A stretch of 41,353 nt of DNA, taken from contig DPJG01000002.1 of assembly GCA_003543135.1 (NCBI GenBank), forward strand, positions 1 through 41,353, in the 5' to 3' direction. The DNA comes from Rheinheimera sp. GTDB taxonomy: Bacteria; Pseudomonadota; Gammaproteobacteria; Enterobacterales; Alteromonadaceae. The notes beneath the pieces are model-generated. The model was not told the origin of the DNA. It ran no database searches and saw only the letters and a program-made list of their open reading frames with translations. Below, one piece after another: positions 33,134 to 41,353 of the stretch (the stretch's first letter is position 1; the number at the start of each line of letters is the position of its first letter). The position numbers were made by a program, and so were the translations under genes.

Positions 33134-34504
33134 TTAGTCTGACTTTTTCTGTTTAACAGGTCTTTGCCAGCCGGTGATATGACGTTGTTTGCTGCGAGCC
33201 ACCACCAGTTCATGGGCTGCCACACTGCTGGTTACCACAGAACCTGCACCCACAGTGCTGTTTTCACCCAAAGTTAAAGGCGCCACCAGCGAGCTGTTGG
33301 AACCGACAAAAACACCATCTTCAATGGTGGTCTGGAACTTATTGGCGCCATCATAGTTACAGGTGATGGTACCTGCACCTACATTCACTTTGCTGCCAAT
33401 CACCGCATCCCCTAAGTAGGTTAAGTGGTTGGCTTTGGAACCTTTGCCCAGCTTGGTTTTTTTCAGCTCGACAAAGTTACCAACATGGCTGTCATCAGCC
33501 AGCACTGAATCCGGGCGGATACGGGCAAAAGGCCCGACTGAACAGTCAGCACCAACCACAGAGCTTTCCAGCATGGAGTTGGCTTTAATTTCGGTGTTAT
33601 CGCCAATAGTCACGTCTTTCAGGATGCAGTTGGCGCCAATCACCACACCGTTGCCCAGCACCACTTTGCCTTCAAAAATCACATTGACGTCAATCATCAC
33701 GTCGCTGCCGACTGTCACTTCACCACGCACGTCAATGCGGGCCGGGTCACGTAAATTGGCACCGTTTAACATCAGCTCTTCCGCTTTACGCAGCTGATAA
33801 GCCCGCTCCAGCTGCGCCAGTTGCACACGGTTGTTGGCGCCTTCAGTTTCAATCGGATTGGCCGGATGTGCCGTGGCAATCTCCACACCGTCCTGGTGCG
33901 CCATGGCGATAATGTCAGTTAAATAAAACTCGCCCTGGGCATTGTTGTTTTTCAGATTGGCCAGCCAGTGTTTCAGCTGCTTGCCCGGAACCGCCATAAT
34001 ACCGCTGTTTACTTCCTGAATTTTTAACTGCTCAGGAGTCGCGTCTTTTTGCTCCACAATACCCACTACCAAGCCATTTTCCCGCACAATACGGCCATAA
34101 CCTGTTGGGTTGTCCAGCAGCACTGTCAGCACCGCCAAACCATGAGCAGGGCGTGCCGCCAGCAATTTTTCCAGCGTTTCTTTGCGCGTTAAAGGCACAT
34201 CCCCATATAAAATCAGCACAGTGTCGTCGTCAGCCAGATGTGGCACGGCCTGTTGCACCGCATGGCCTGTACCCAGCTGTTCAGCCTGCAACACCCAGTG
34301 CAGCGGTTGCTCGCCCAAAGCGGCTTTAAGCTGCTCAGCACCATAACCGTACACCAGGTTAATTTGCGCTGCGCCAAGTGAATTGGCGGTATCAATAACA
34401 TGTTGCACCATGGCACGTTCGGCCACTTTATGCAGTACTTTCGGGAGGGTGGATTTCATCCGGGTGCCTTTACCGGCCGCCAGGATCACTACGTTTAACG
34501 CCAT
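33134..34504 (-). CDS. glmU: Bifunctional GlmU (UDP-GlcNAc pyrophosphorylase/GlcN-1-P acetyltransferase)
   Basis: A 456-residue enzyme of full family length. The N-terminal pyrophosphorylase domain (1-230) opens with L-A-A-G-K-G-T-R-M and has Y-G-D-V-P-L. The C-terminal left-handed beta-helix (about 250-456) carries hexapeptide repeats ([21 protein letters not shown]) and the acetyltransferase His-containing segment [19 protein letters not shown]. It makes UDP-GlcNAc for peptidoglycan and LPS in the cytoplasm. In many gammaproteobacteria glmU directly follows atpC; here about 6 kb (pitrilysin, regulator, two small genes) lies between, with the same strand direction preserved. Confidence 0.97.
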   Translation of the reverse strand: MALNVVILAAGKGTRMKSTLPKVLHKVAERAMVQHVIDTANSLGAAQINLVYGYGAEQLKAALGEQPLHWVLQAEQLGTGHAVQQAVPHLADDDTVLILYGDVPLTRKETLEKLLAARPAHGLAVLTVLLDNPTGYGRIVRENGLVVGIVEQKDATPEQLKIQEVNSGIMAVPGKQLKHWLANLKNNNAQGEFYLTDIIAMAHQDGVEIATAHPANPIETEGANNRVQLAQLERAYQLRKAEELMLNGANLRDPARIDVRGEVTVGSDVMIDVNVIFEGKVVLGNGVVIGANCILKDVTIGDNTEIKANSMLESSVVGADCSVGPFARIRPDSVLADDSHVGNFVELKKTKLGKGSKANHLTYLGDAVIGSKVNVGAGTITCNYDGANKFQTTIEDGVFVGSNSSLVAPLTLGENSTVGAGSVVTSSVAAHELVVARSKQRHITGWQRPVKQKKSD

Positions 34505-34681
34505 AAGAAGGGTCCCTGTAAATGGTGCGCTTAAGCTCTGTCGCGATATTCTAATTGATCAAGCTACAGATTACAGGGGGAGGGTGAAGTTTTGCTGAAT
34601 ATTGCCAGACGAAACAGCTGCCGGCTCTGACTTCATCCCGCATATCAGCACTATGCCGGCCCTGGTTAGGGCTGATTCAGG

Positions 34682-35062
34682 CTATTTTACCCGCCTGAGC
34701 AACACTGTATTCTGGTTTAAAATCTTCCCTTTATCTGCAATATTGATAGGCTCAAAGTCGACCCGCACAGCTGAATCGTACAGCGTCGGGTAACTGATAA
34801 CCCTGAGCCGCACCGGTATCGGCTGATCTTCTGCAATTAACACATAGGCATGTTTCAGATCCAACATCGCGGCGTGGCGCCTGTGCAGCCAGAGTGTATT
34901 CACCTGCGCCCCCTCAGGGTAGTCAATCCTGACATCATGCCAGTGCTGAGGATTCACCAAAGCATAGGGCGGCTCACCCCTTGCTGTGTCCAGCATGGCT
35001 GAAAACAGCATCACAACCACAGCGATCACCCACAGAGACCGCAATTGATGCAAACGAGTCAT
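34682..35062 (-). CDS. Small exported protein of unknown function
   Basis: A 126-residue protein with a signal peptide or signal anchor (about 9-28, LWVIAVVVMLFSAMLDTARG). The mature part (about 98 residues) has mixed polarity and no recognised motif; it contains HAYVLIAEDQPIPVRLRVISYPTLYDSAVRVDFEPINI, suggestive of a beta-sandwich. The start lies one base after the stop codon of the 41-residue gene ahead (35064-35189), so the two are co-translated. It precedes glmU on the same strand with a gap of about 180 bp. No family assigned. Confidence 0.7.
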   Translation of the reverse strand: MTRLHQLRSLWVIAVVVMLFSAMLDTARGEPPYALVNPQHWHDVRIDYPEGAQVNTLWLHRRHAAMLDLKHAYVLIAEDQPIPVRLRVISYPTLYDSAVRVDFEPINIADKGKILNQNTVLLRRVK

Positions 35063-35063
35063 G

Positions 35064-35189
35064 TTAATGTGGCCCCGGTAACATCAGCTGGCTGAGCACC
35101 GTCAGCCCGGCCCAGTTCACTGAAATCCATACCATCAGCCAGAGGCTGCTGCCGAAAATAACAGAGTGTTTTTCTATGATGAGCTTCAT
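35064..35189 (-). CDS. 41-residue single-helix membrane peptide
   Basis: The reading gives a peptide that begins MKLIIEKHSVIFGSS, continues with one hydrophobic helix (about 16-36) containing two Trp residues, and ends with PGPH before a TAA. AGGGCAGAAAAA precedes the ATG. The stop is separated by one base from the start of the exported-protein gene, which implies coupled translation. Because of its small size it would be missed by routine gene callers. Function unknown; small size and coupling suggest a partner of the following exported protein. Confidence 0.55.
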   Translation of the reverse strand: MKLIIEKHSVIFGSSLWLMVWISVNWAGLTVLSQLMLPGPH

Positions 35190-35217
35190 TTTTTCTGCCC
35201 TAATCAAACTGTAGAAC

Positions 35218-35239
35218 CAGAGGCCCAACCGGGCCTCTG
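35218..35239. terminator. GC-rich hairpin after the pitrilysin-like gene
   Basis: Arms CAGAGGCCC and GGGCCTCTG with AACC loop, perfect pairing. No T-run follows on either strand, so strength as a terminator is doubtful. Confidence 0.45.
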
Positions 35240-35267
35240 TTGTGATGCCAACGAATGAACAACAGGT

Positions 35268-38147
35268 TTAGAAGCTTTGATGAAATTCAGTGACATCATC
35301 CAGCAGCGCAAAACCAGCTAAAGTTTTGTTGTTTTGCCGCTTCGCTTTCCCCTGCAATACAACTTGCAGTGCGGCTGAGGTCTCTGCTGCCAGAGCCTGC
35401 TGATAAAACTGTTTCAGCTGGGCTAAGGTCAGGGATTCAACCGCGGCAATCAGCTGTTGTTTATCCGAAAAATCCAGTCTGTTGCGTAGCCAGTCGCGGC
35501 TGAAGCTATCAAACTCCTCATCCAGGTTTGCCGGTGCCCGCTTTAATTCCAGCAGTTGCGTTTGTTTCAGGTTGTTAAACTCGGCTTCAGTCAGTTTGGC
35601 AAGCTGTTCGTTATACTGCTGCAGGAATAAATCGACCCGCTGCTGTAACTTCAAACCGGATAACACCGGGCTTTGAATCATCAGACCAAAACCGGCATGT
35701 TTATTCAGCGGCATTGGGATGGCCTGTACGACATAACCCAACTGTTCTTCAGTACGGAGCTGGTTAAAAAACGCCTGATGCAGATGGCCTGACAACACCA
35801 GTGCCGCAGCTTTGCCGTTGTGTCCGCCATTGACTAAAAACTGCGCCCGGATCACTGAACTGTCGTTTTGCGGATTCGCCCGCTGCACTGTCAGACGCTG
35901 ACCTGGTTCAGGCTGCCAGCTGCGATATGTCTGGTACTGGCGTGCGGTTTTTTTCGGGCCAGCCAGGGCTTTGGCAAAAGCCGATACATCCTGCTCAGCG
36001 TAGTTCCCTTGTGCCAATAAACGCAGCTGACTGTCCGCCAATGTCTGCTGAATGTATTGATTCAGCTCAGCCAAATTAATCTGTTTGACTGCGTCCAATA
36101 AGGCCGGCAACTCATAACGGCCACTGGACAACACAGTTTTCACCAGCTCACTGGCCTGCTTTGCCTGCATTTGTTGCTCTGAGGAGCGTAAGCTGCGTAA
36201 CAGCAGGTCTTTACTCTGGTTAAATTGCTGCTCACTGATGGTAGCCGCCAGAGCTTTACCAATGTAACCGGTGAATGCGGCTTGTTTATCGGTAAAACCA
36301 GACAGTTTTAACACTAAATCGTATTCATTGGCTTCCGGCTGTAATTTCATCCCTGCAGCACTGGCTTCCTGCAGCAGCGCCTGATTATTGATTAAAAAGT
36401 TAAACAACCAGAGATGATGCAATACTGCCTGTTTGGCACTGTTTTTTGCCTCCGGCTGGTGCCACTGCATCAATAATTGACCACGCGGCTGATCGGCAAA
36501 ATGTTGGCTGCCGGCCAGCCAGGCACTAACCCCTTCAGCTTCCAATACTTTTACCGGTGTTTTGTTGCTGCTGTGACTGACGGCGAAACTTTCCGGCTGA
36601 AAACGATTAAGCGCAGGTAAACTCATTGCAACTTTTGGCTGTTGCCAGCTTTGGATTTCATCCTTGCCAATATCAGTCACCGAATAGCGACCGGTAAAAT
36701 GCGGCACGTCCTGATCTGCCGGCTCGTTACGGCTGATATGCCACACAGTGAGCCGTTCCGGCACCAGTTGAGCCAGCAATGCATTCACAGCTTTTGGCTC
36801 AAATTTGTCATATTGATAAGGCGCGCTGATCACCGCAGGCAGCGGATAATATTGCATTGCAGCGCTGAGCCTGGCGGCATAACTAAAGCCATCGGTTTTT
36901 TCCAGGAAGTTAAACTGGTTTTGCAGTGAGGTGCGGATCTCATTGTAGTATTTTGCATCTACCCCTTTGCTGCGGATCAGGTCAAGATATTGCATCATCA
37001 CAGTGGTAATGGCTGGCCGCTGTTTCATACCGGCTTCGGTCAGCGCCATGACAATTTGCAGCGTGCCGTAATTGCCATACCATTTAGGGTCATAAGTAAC
37101 CTGCACAGCATCCAGCAAACCCATGGTTTTCAGCTGCTGCGCCGGTGTACCTGGCATTTCAGAACTGATCAAGTGCGCAACAAATTCATTGGGTTTAACG
37201 CCAAAGTCGGCCAGATTGTTATCGATGATAAATTCCAGCTGCAGGCTTTGCGCTTCTGTGCCAGGCACATAATGCACCCGCTTCGGACCAAACTTGCTAA
37301 AGTCAATCTTCGCCACAGGCCTTGGGCTATTGATGCCTTTATTTTTGATATCGGCAAAATAGCGCTGTGCCAATAATTGCATTTGTGACAAGGGTTGCGG
37401 GCTGATTAACACCAGCTTCATCCGGTTGGCTGAATAGTGCTGCTGATAAAACGCCAATAACTCATCATGCAACTTGCTGTTGGTTTTATCACCCAGCGTT
37501 TCCAGATTACCAATCCAGAAACTATTCGCCGGGTGTTCACCCAATAATTTCGCTGCTATTTGCCGTTGTGCCCAGCCATCCTGATTACGGTTTAATGACC
37601 ACTCCGAATTTACCGCATTGCGTTCTTTATCCACATATTCGGGTAACAATAACGGCGCTTTGAAAAAGTCAGCAAAGCGGTCCAGTGCTTCTTCATACTT
37701 GCTGTTATTAATTTCAAACATATAGTTGGTCAGCTGGTTGGTAAAAGCATTGGTGGTGCCGCCATGCTGTTTCATAAACTTCAGATAACCATCGGGTTGT
37801 GGGAAACGTTCAGTGCCCATAAACAGCAAATGCTCCAGAAAATGGGCTAAACCCTGCTGCTGTTTTGGATCGTTCAGCCAGCCCACATCCACACTTAACG
37901 CCGCTGATGATTTTTCGGCGGCCGGATCAGAGACCAACACCACATCCAGCTGATTCTGCAGCGTAATAGCGAGGTACTGGCGCTGATCGTTAGGACTTGT
38001 TTTTATCTGCTGGCGCTCTGCAACCGCAGCAGAGGACTGTCCGGTTATGGCTGGGTTTTGTGTGGCCAAGCTGTTCGCAGAAAACAGCAAACCACAGCTG
38101 ATCATGGCAATAGTCAGCGGTGTTAACGAAAAGGATTTGTTGAACAT
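35268..38147 (-). CDS. Pitrilysin-like M16 metalloprotease
   Basis: A 959-residue exported zinc protease close to E. coli PtrA (962 residues). The signal peptide ends near LAT at 28-30. Inverted zinc motif H102-F-L-E105-H106 and downstream Glu residues in ERNAVNSE (E175 and E182) fit M16 geometry; the block SLxxEQLGYVVQAIP near 800 matches the C-terminal substrate-binding (R/Y) region. The enzyme cuts small proteins and peptides such as insulin B chain, in the periplasm. Length and domain order (four M16 domains) are intact, with no inactivating change in the catalytic motif. It lies between the CadC-like regulator (93-bp gap) and two tiny genes. The start ATG begins a clear signal peptide. 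Confidence 0.9.
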   Translation of the reverse strand: MFNKSFSLTPLTIAMISCGLLFSANSLATQNPAITGQSSAAVAERQQIKTSPNDQRQYLAITLQNQLDVVLVSDPAAEKSSAALSVDVGWLNDPKQQQGLAHFLEHLLFMGTERFPQPDGYLKFMKQHGGTTNAFTNQLTNYMFEINNSKYEEALDRFADFFKAPLLLPEYVDKERNAVNSEWSLNRNQDGWAQRQIAAKLLGEHPANSFWIGNLETLGDKTNSKLHDELLAFYQQHYSANRMKLVLISPQPLSQMQLLAQRYFADIKNKGINSPRPVAKIDFSKFGPKRVHYVPGTEAQSLQLEFIIDNNLADFGVKPNEFVAHLISSEMPGTPAQQLKTMGLLDAVQVTYDPKWYGNYGTLQIVMALTEAGMKQRPAITTVMMQYLDLIRSKGVDAKYYNEIRTSLQNQFNFLEKTDGFSYAARLSAAMQYYPLPAVISAPYQYDKFEPKAVNALLAQLVPERLTVWHISRNEPADQDVPHFTGRYSVTDIGKDEIQSWQQPKVAMSLPALNRFQPESFAVSHSSNKTPVKVLEAEGVSAWLAGSQHFADQPRGQLLMQWHQPEAKNSAKQAVLHHLWLFNFLINNQALLQEASAAGMKLQPEANEYDLVLKLSGFTDKQAAFTGYIGKALAATISEQQFNQSKDLLLRSLRSSEQQMQAKQASELVKTVLSSGRYELPALLDAVKQINLAELNQYIQQTLADSQLRLLAQGNYAEQDVSAFAKALAGPKKTARQYQTYRSWQPEPGQRLTVQRANPQNDSSVIRAQFLVNGGHNGKAAALVLSGHLHQAFFNQLRTEEQLGYVVQAIPMPLNKHAGFGLMIQSPVLSGLKLQQRVDLFLQQYNEQLAKLTEAEFNNLKQTQLLELKRAPANLDEEFDSFSRDWLRNRLDFSDKQQLIAAVESLTLAQLKQFYQQALAAETSAALQVVLQGKAKRQNNKTLAGFALLDDVTEFHQSF

Positions 38148-38239
38148 AAAAAGCTCCGTGTTTTAGTTGTGTGTTTGCAATCAGGTGTTGCTACAAACTA
38201 ACCACGGAGCATCGGCTATTCGATAACCGGCAGCGGACT

Positions 38240-40333
38240 TTACTGTGACTTATTGCCTGAAAAGTTATAACCAAAGTTATAACCAAGCCTAACTAATTGA
38301 TTAACAACTTCATTTTGCGTTGTAATGATGACGGAGCTGGCGTCATTATTAAAAGAAAACTGTGATTTTATCGGTAAAGTACTGCTCAGCTGGCGCTGAT
38401 AATCCTGCGTCACCAGGTTCAAACTGGCCAAAGCCCAGTTGCCATCAGCCATTAAATTGGTTGTCATCAACTTATCGCCGTATAAACCAACCTGATGCCG
38501 GTGTGCAACATTCAGTGTCAGCGGAAGTGTTTTGATTGGCTGATAATGGGCATCCAGCAGATAAAACTTTCCCGTGGCATCAGATGCAACATACTGATTT
38601 TTCCAGGGCAACAATAAACGGTAACCTTTTAATACCCGGCTTTGGCTGTTGGATTTTCTGTTGTAAATATTAACCAGCCATTCGTCCCCTATTTGTTCAG
38701 AAAAAATAATCTGTTCCCCGTTTAACACCGGAGTGGCGTAATGCACCTGCTGATTTTCAAAAGAGATGTTTTTGAGTTCACTACTGTGCAGATCCAACAG
38801 TTTTAACTGATATTGTTGCAACAGCAGCAAATAGTCCGGCGTTTCGGCCAACACCACAAAGGGCTGGGCTTGCTCCAGACTGAGCTTTTTTTCACCGGTC
38901 TGCGGAAAAAAACGGAACAACTGATAGGCTGATTTTGCCTGTTCAACCAGCCAGAGCTGACCCGGTGTGCGGCCATAGCTCAGGTTCAGCGCCTGAGCGT
39001 TAAATGAAAAATAACGCTGCACTGTCGTCAGATCCGCAAGTTGGACCTGAAAAAAATCTCTGTTTTGTGGTTTGAGCAAAAGACCAAAATAATTGCCTGC
39101 AGCATCGCGGCCAAAGCCGGTAAAACGTTCATGCCAGGGCAAAGCTGTCATGACACCACTCTGTATATTGAGTTTTTTATGCTTGTCGGCAAAATTAATC
39201 AGCAACTCTTCTGCATTAAGCCACATCAGGTTTAACTCATCAGCAACAACAGCCCCCTTCGCAAAGGACTCCTGCGCAATTAACTTTTTGTCGGCAACAC
39301 GATAAATTTGTACGCTGTGACTGGCATCACTTCTGATAAGCGCAAGGTGATGTTTATCGGGTGACAACACGGCGCCAAAATCGACACTGCCGGGCACAGA
39401 ACTGTAGGTAAATTGCGTCAGCGCTGCTGTTTCGGTATCAAGCAGGTAGTACAGGCCATTGTGTTCACCTTTTCTGCGCCCATTAAGCAGCACAAACTGA
39501 TCTTTATAGGGTACCGCCTGACCAATGTCAGATAATTCATTAAGTTCCAGTGTCCTGACAGGCGTCTTTAAATCCGTGACCCCATACAAATACAACTTTG
39601 CTTTGCCATCTTCAAAAGAGGAAATAGCCAGGGTGTTGTTATTGGCCATAGCAACAAGATGGTACACAGCGTGTTCAGACACAGGGATTCGTTGTAATTG
39701 GCCTAACTTAAAATCGTATAAATAAGGTTGCCAAAGCCCGGTGTTACCCAGACTGCCGCTAAAGGTATGAAAGCGGCCGTCAGCGGACACGGACAAAAGT
39801 CGTTTTTCGCCGGCAATTTCAACCACAGGCTGGTGTGTGACCATCAGCTGTTTTTTATCGTCCGGCAGTAGCGTGTAGAGAACCGTCAACATAACCAGCA
39901 ACAAGACAGTGGCAAGGGGCCAAATTCTGAAGCGCTTCAGTTTGGGCTGCAGCGGCACGTCTGGCTGAGTTGGCGGGGAAAGGTACTGACTGCTGTCAGG
40001 CAGCGCAACATCATCTGTAACCGCAGCTGCCGGATAAATAAACTGATAACCGCGTTTCATCTGCGACCTGATATAACGGGGCGTATCGGGATCGGTATCT
40101 TCCAGCAGCAACCGCAGTTTGCTGATGGTTCTTCGAACAGCAGTGTCAGTGACCACCCGGCCGGACCAGACCTCGGCATGAAGTTCCTGCAAGCTGACAA
40201 AGCGGTCCGGGTACTGCATTAAATAACATAATACATCGATCACTTTTGGCTCGACCGGAAGCTCTCCCTCGTTGGTAAAAATACGCCGCCCGGGGACATC
40301 AACATTAAACTTCCCGATATTTACCACACTCAT
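38240..40333 (-). CDS. CadC-type membrane-bound winged-helix regulator
   Basis: A 697-residue one-component regulator. Residues 1-105 form an OmpR-like winged-helix DNA-binding domain (V-D-V-L-C-Y-L-M-Q-Y-P-D-R-F-V-S, then R-T-I-S-K-L-R-L-L-L-E and the wing Q-M-K-R-G-Y). A linker is followed by one transmembrane helix (about 137-157). The large periplasmic part (160-697) has repeated S-x-D-G/L-Y-x-x-D patterns and looks like a beta-propeller, in place of the TPR-like part of ToxR/CadC. It likely senses something in the periplasm and binds DNA while in the membrane. The ATG at 40333 has AGGTGG upstream; a GTG four codons earlier is less likely. Next to pitrilysin, which it may regulate; the shared direction and 93-bp gap allow co-transcription. 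Confidence 0.85.
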   Translation of the reverse strand: MSVVNIGKFNVDVPGRRIFTNEGELPVEPKVIDVLCYLMQYPDRFVSLQELHAEVWSGRVVTDTAVRRTISKLRLLLEDTDPDTPRYIRSQMKRGYQFIYPAAAVTDDVALPDSSQYLSPPTQPDVPLQPKLKRFRIWPLATVLLLVMLTVLYTLLPDDKKQLMVTHQPVVEIAGEKRLLSVSADGRFHTFSGSLGNTGLWQPYLYDFKLGQLQRIPVSEHAVYHLVAMANNNTLAISSFEDGKAKLYLYGVTDLKTPVRTLELNELSDIGQAVPYKDQFVLLNGRRKGEHNGLYYLLDTETAALTQFTYSSVPGSVDFGAVLSPDKHHLALIRSDASHSVQIYRVADKKLIAQESFAKGAVVADELNLMWLNAEELLINFADKHKKLNIQSGVMTALPWHERFTGFGRDAAGNYFGLLLKPQNRDFFQVQLADLTTVQRYFSFNAQALNLSYGRTPGQLWLVEQAKSAYQLFRFFPQTGEKKLSLEQAQPFVVLAETPDYLLLLQQYQLKLLDLHSSELKNISFENQQVHYATPVLNGEQIIFSEQIGDEWLVNIYNRKSNSQSRVLKGYRLLLPWKNQYVASDATGKFYLLDAHYQPIKTLPLTLNVAHRHQVGLYGDKLMTTNLMADGNWALASLNLVTQDYQRQLSSTLPIKSQFSFNNDASSVIITTQNEVVNQLVRLGYNFGYNFSGNKSQ

Positions 40334-40618
40334 CAGCAAAACCACCTGTTAACCAAAAGCGCCCGCTCCAATAGCATGTTCACTATAAGAACCGGCATCC
40401 ATGTTATGCAGAAGCTGTATCAAACAAAACTTCATTGAGCTTTTGACCGAACCTTGCCGACCATCAATTTATATACTTAATAAATAATAACTTAATCTGT
40501 TGTCGTTCAACTGTTTGCCCCAGCAGCATCTGTTGTTGACAACAAGCGGCCCGATTATACCTTTAATTTACAGTTGTAACATTCATCCGCGACAAATGCT
40601 GGTGCGAAGGAGAATGTG
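40334..40618 (-). promoter_or_regulatory. Upstream region of the CadC-like gene with operator-like palindrome
   Basis: On the minus strand a perfect TATAAT lies at 40559-40554, about 220 bp before the ATG. Just downstream of it, at 40533-40545, is TTGTTG-A-CAACAA, a 13-bp inverted repeat positioned as an operator over the early transcript. The remainder (40334-40530) is A/T-rich with no frame. Confidence 0.45.
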
Positions 40619-40678
40619 GTGGACAAAAGTCCGGTTTCCATCAGATCTGGTGTTGCAGCACACCTGAATCAGCAATAA
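40619..40678 (+). CDS. Possible 19-residue peptide gene
   Basis: AAGGAG stands six bases before GTG at 40619, which opens a frame of 19 codons (first residues MDKSPVSIRS) and stops directly at the edge of the atp terminator. A TTGACA occurs about 80 bases upstream but with no well-placed -10 box. Only spacing supports it; composition does not. Confidence 0.25.
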   Translation: MDKSPVSIRSGVAAHLNQQ

Positions 40679-40703
40679 AAAAGCCACCTTGCGGTGGCTT
40701 TTT
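40678..40703. terminator. Intrinsic terminator of the atp operon
   Basis: Arms AAAAAGCCACC and GGTGGCTTTTT with TTGC loop. It stands about 15 bases beyond the atpC stop codon and has T runs on both strands. Confidence 0.9.
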
Positions 40704-40718
40704 CAGACTCAGCAAAAA

Positions 40719-41135
40719 TTACTTTTTGCGCAGTTTCTGGATCAGACGTAACTGAGCAATTGCTTCGGCCAGTTGGGCCGCGGCTTCTGCGTAGTTAAAG
40801 TCAGCGCCGGCATGTTGCATCGCTTCCTGTGCCTGTTTCTGGGCGGCCAGGGCGGCTTGCTCATCCAGGTCTTCAGCACGGACTGCAACGTCGGCAAGCA
40901 CGATCACACCATGCGGCTGAACTTCCAGCACGCCACCGGCAACATAAATCAGATGCTCTTCGCCAAACTGTTTAACAATCCGGACCATACCTGGCTTGAT
41001 GCCAGTCAGCAGTGGAATGTGGCCAGGTAAAATACCCAGCTCACCTTCGCTACCAGTAACCTGAATGGACTCAACAAGGCCAGAGAAAATTTTCTCTTCG
41101 GCACTTACCACGTCCAACTGTACTGTCATCGCCAT
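40719..41135 (-). CDS. atpC: F1Fo ATP synthase epsilon subunit
   Basis: A 138-residue epsilon subunit with the N-terminal beta-sandwich ([53 protein letters not shown]) and the C-terminal helical hairpin ([16 protein letters not shown]). It belongs to the central stalk of F1, couples proton flow to catalysis and can inhibit ATP hydrolysis through its C-terminal helices. TAGGAGA lies five bases before the ATG at 41135. It follows atpD by 23 bp and is the last gene of the operon, with a strong terminator after it. Confidence 0.97.
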   Translation of the reverse strand: MAMTVQLDVVSAEEKIFSGLVESIQVTGSEGELGILPGHIPLLTGIKPGMVRIVKQFGEEHLIYVAGGVLEVQPHGVIVLADVAVRAEDLDEQAALAAQKQAQEAMQHAGADFNYAEAAAQLAEAIAQLRLIQKLRKK

Positions 41136-41158
41136 TTCGCTCTCCTAAAGCTGTAAAA

Positions 41159-41353
41159 TTACAGCTTCTTCGCTTTTTCGATTGCTTCGTCGATAGAACC
41201 AACCATGTAGAAGGCTTGTTCTGGCATGTGATCAAATTCACCTTCCAGAATGCCTTTGAAACCACGGATAGTTTCTTTCAGCGGAACGTATTTACCTGGC
41301 GAACCAGTGAATACTTCAGCAACGAAGAACGGCTGCGACAGGAAACGCTGGAT
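41159..41353 (-). CDS. atpD: F1Fo ATP synthase beta subunit, C-terminal part (cut by window edge)
   Basis: Only the last 64 codons and the stop lie in the window. The reading [20 protein letters not shown] begins the visible part, and the end is [15 protein letters not shown] before TAA. It is the standard C-terminal helical domain of the beta subunit, which carries the catalytic nucleotide site in its missing upstream portion. It continues to the right of the window, where the rest of the atp operon and, in related genomes, parAB and oriC would be expected. Confidence 0.95.
   Translation of the reverse strand: MQRFLSQPFFVAEVFTGSPGKYVPLKETIRGFKGILEGEFDHMPEQAFYMVGSIDEAIEKAKKL

Noticed and set aside
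1-41353. CRISPR arrays, insertion sequences, prophage genes, tRNA or rRNA genes
   Set aside because: No regularly spaced direct repeats, transposase motifs, phage structural genes, or cloverleaf sequences were seen.

Overview
The window looks like chromosomal DNA from a free-living, probably aquatic gammaproteobacterium. My best guess is a Rheinheimera-like member of the Alteromonadales/Chromatiales. Pointers are the atpD-atpC-glmU neighbourhood, two very large TonB-dependent receptors with CirA/FecA-like plugs, several secreted or lipoprotein peptidases (S9, M2, M16), a YjeH-type amino-acid exporter with its own Lrp/AsnC regulator, and moderate GC with many CCGG-rich words. The genus is inference from gene content only.

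Layout. 1-2000: a small exported BamE-like protein, a nucleoside deaminase and a DUF1993 protein whose 3' end is followed by 17-bp tandem repeats. 2200-3730: an orphan integron-type gene cassette (DUF1801 gene, a 90-bp attC-like site, a four-helix membrane protein, and a second R' half site) followed by a hairpin-rich non-coding element. 3730-8200: a pentapeptide-repeat potassium channel, an S9 lipoprotein peptidase and an MFS transporter. 8650-13170: the first TonB-dependent receptor, an Lrp/AsnC regulator and a divergent YjeH-like exporter. 13270-21525: a large unknown exported protein, a COG2509 flavoprotein, FdxA ferredoxin, an ABC-2 exporter pair, a PuuB-like flavin oxidase and a GNAT enzyme with a cysteine-rich tail. 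21525-29815: a parS-like palindrome, the second TonB-dependent receptor, a 2-oxoglutarate/Fe(II) oxygenase, a PLP trans-sulfuration enzyme and an M2 (ACE-like) peptidase. 29940-30780: an AT-rich island that reads as a class II microcin-like precursor, split by a T-run frameshift, plus a small two-helix candidate immunity protein. 30780-35190: VanZ-like protein, YceB-like lipoprotein, TraB/GumN protein, glmU and two tiny membrane or exported genes. 35260-41353: pitrilysin-like M16 protease, a CadC-type membrane regulator, and the end of the F1Fo ATP synthase operon (atpC, partial atpD).

Functionally the window is dominated by uptake and breakdown of peptides and amino acids: two receptors, three cell-envelope peptidases, an exporter with its regulator, a trans-sulfuration lyase and an amine oxidase. 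There is also a set of housekeeping genes that lie near the replication origin in related bacteria. In that context the parS-like site near 21.7 kb fits an origin-proximal position, with oriC predicted beyond the right edge.

The observations most worth following are the frameshifted microcin-like gene with its neighbour, the orphan attC cassette, the parS-like site, the nested hairpins in front of the M2 peptidase gene, and the Cys-rich pentapeptide potassium channel. No tRNA, rRNA, insertion sequence, prophage or CRISPR array was seen.
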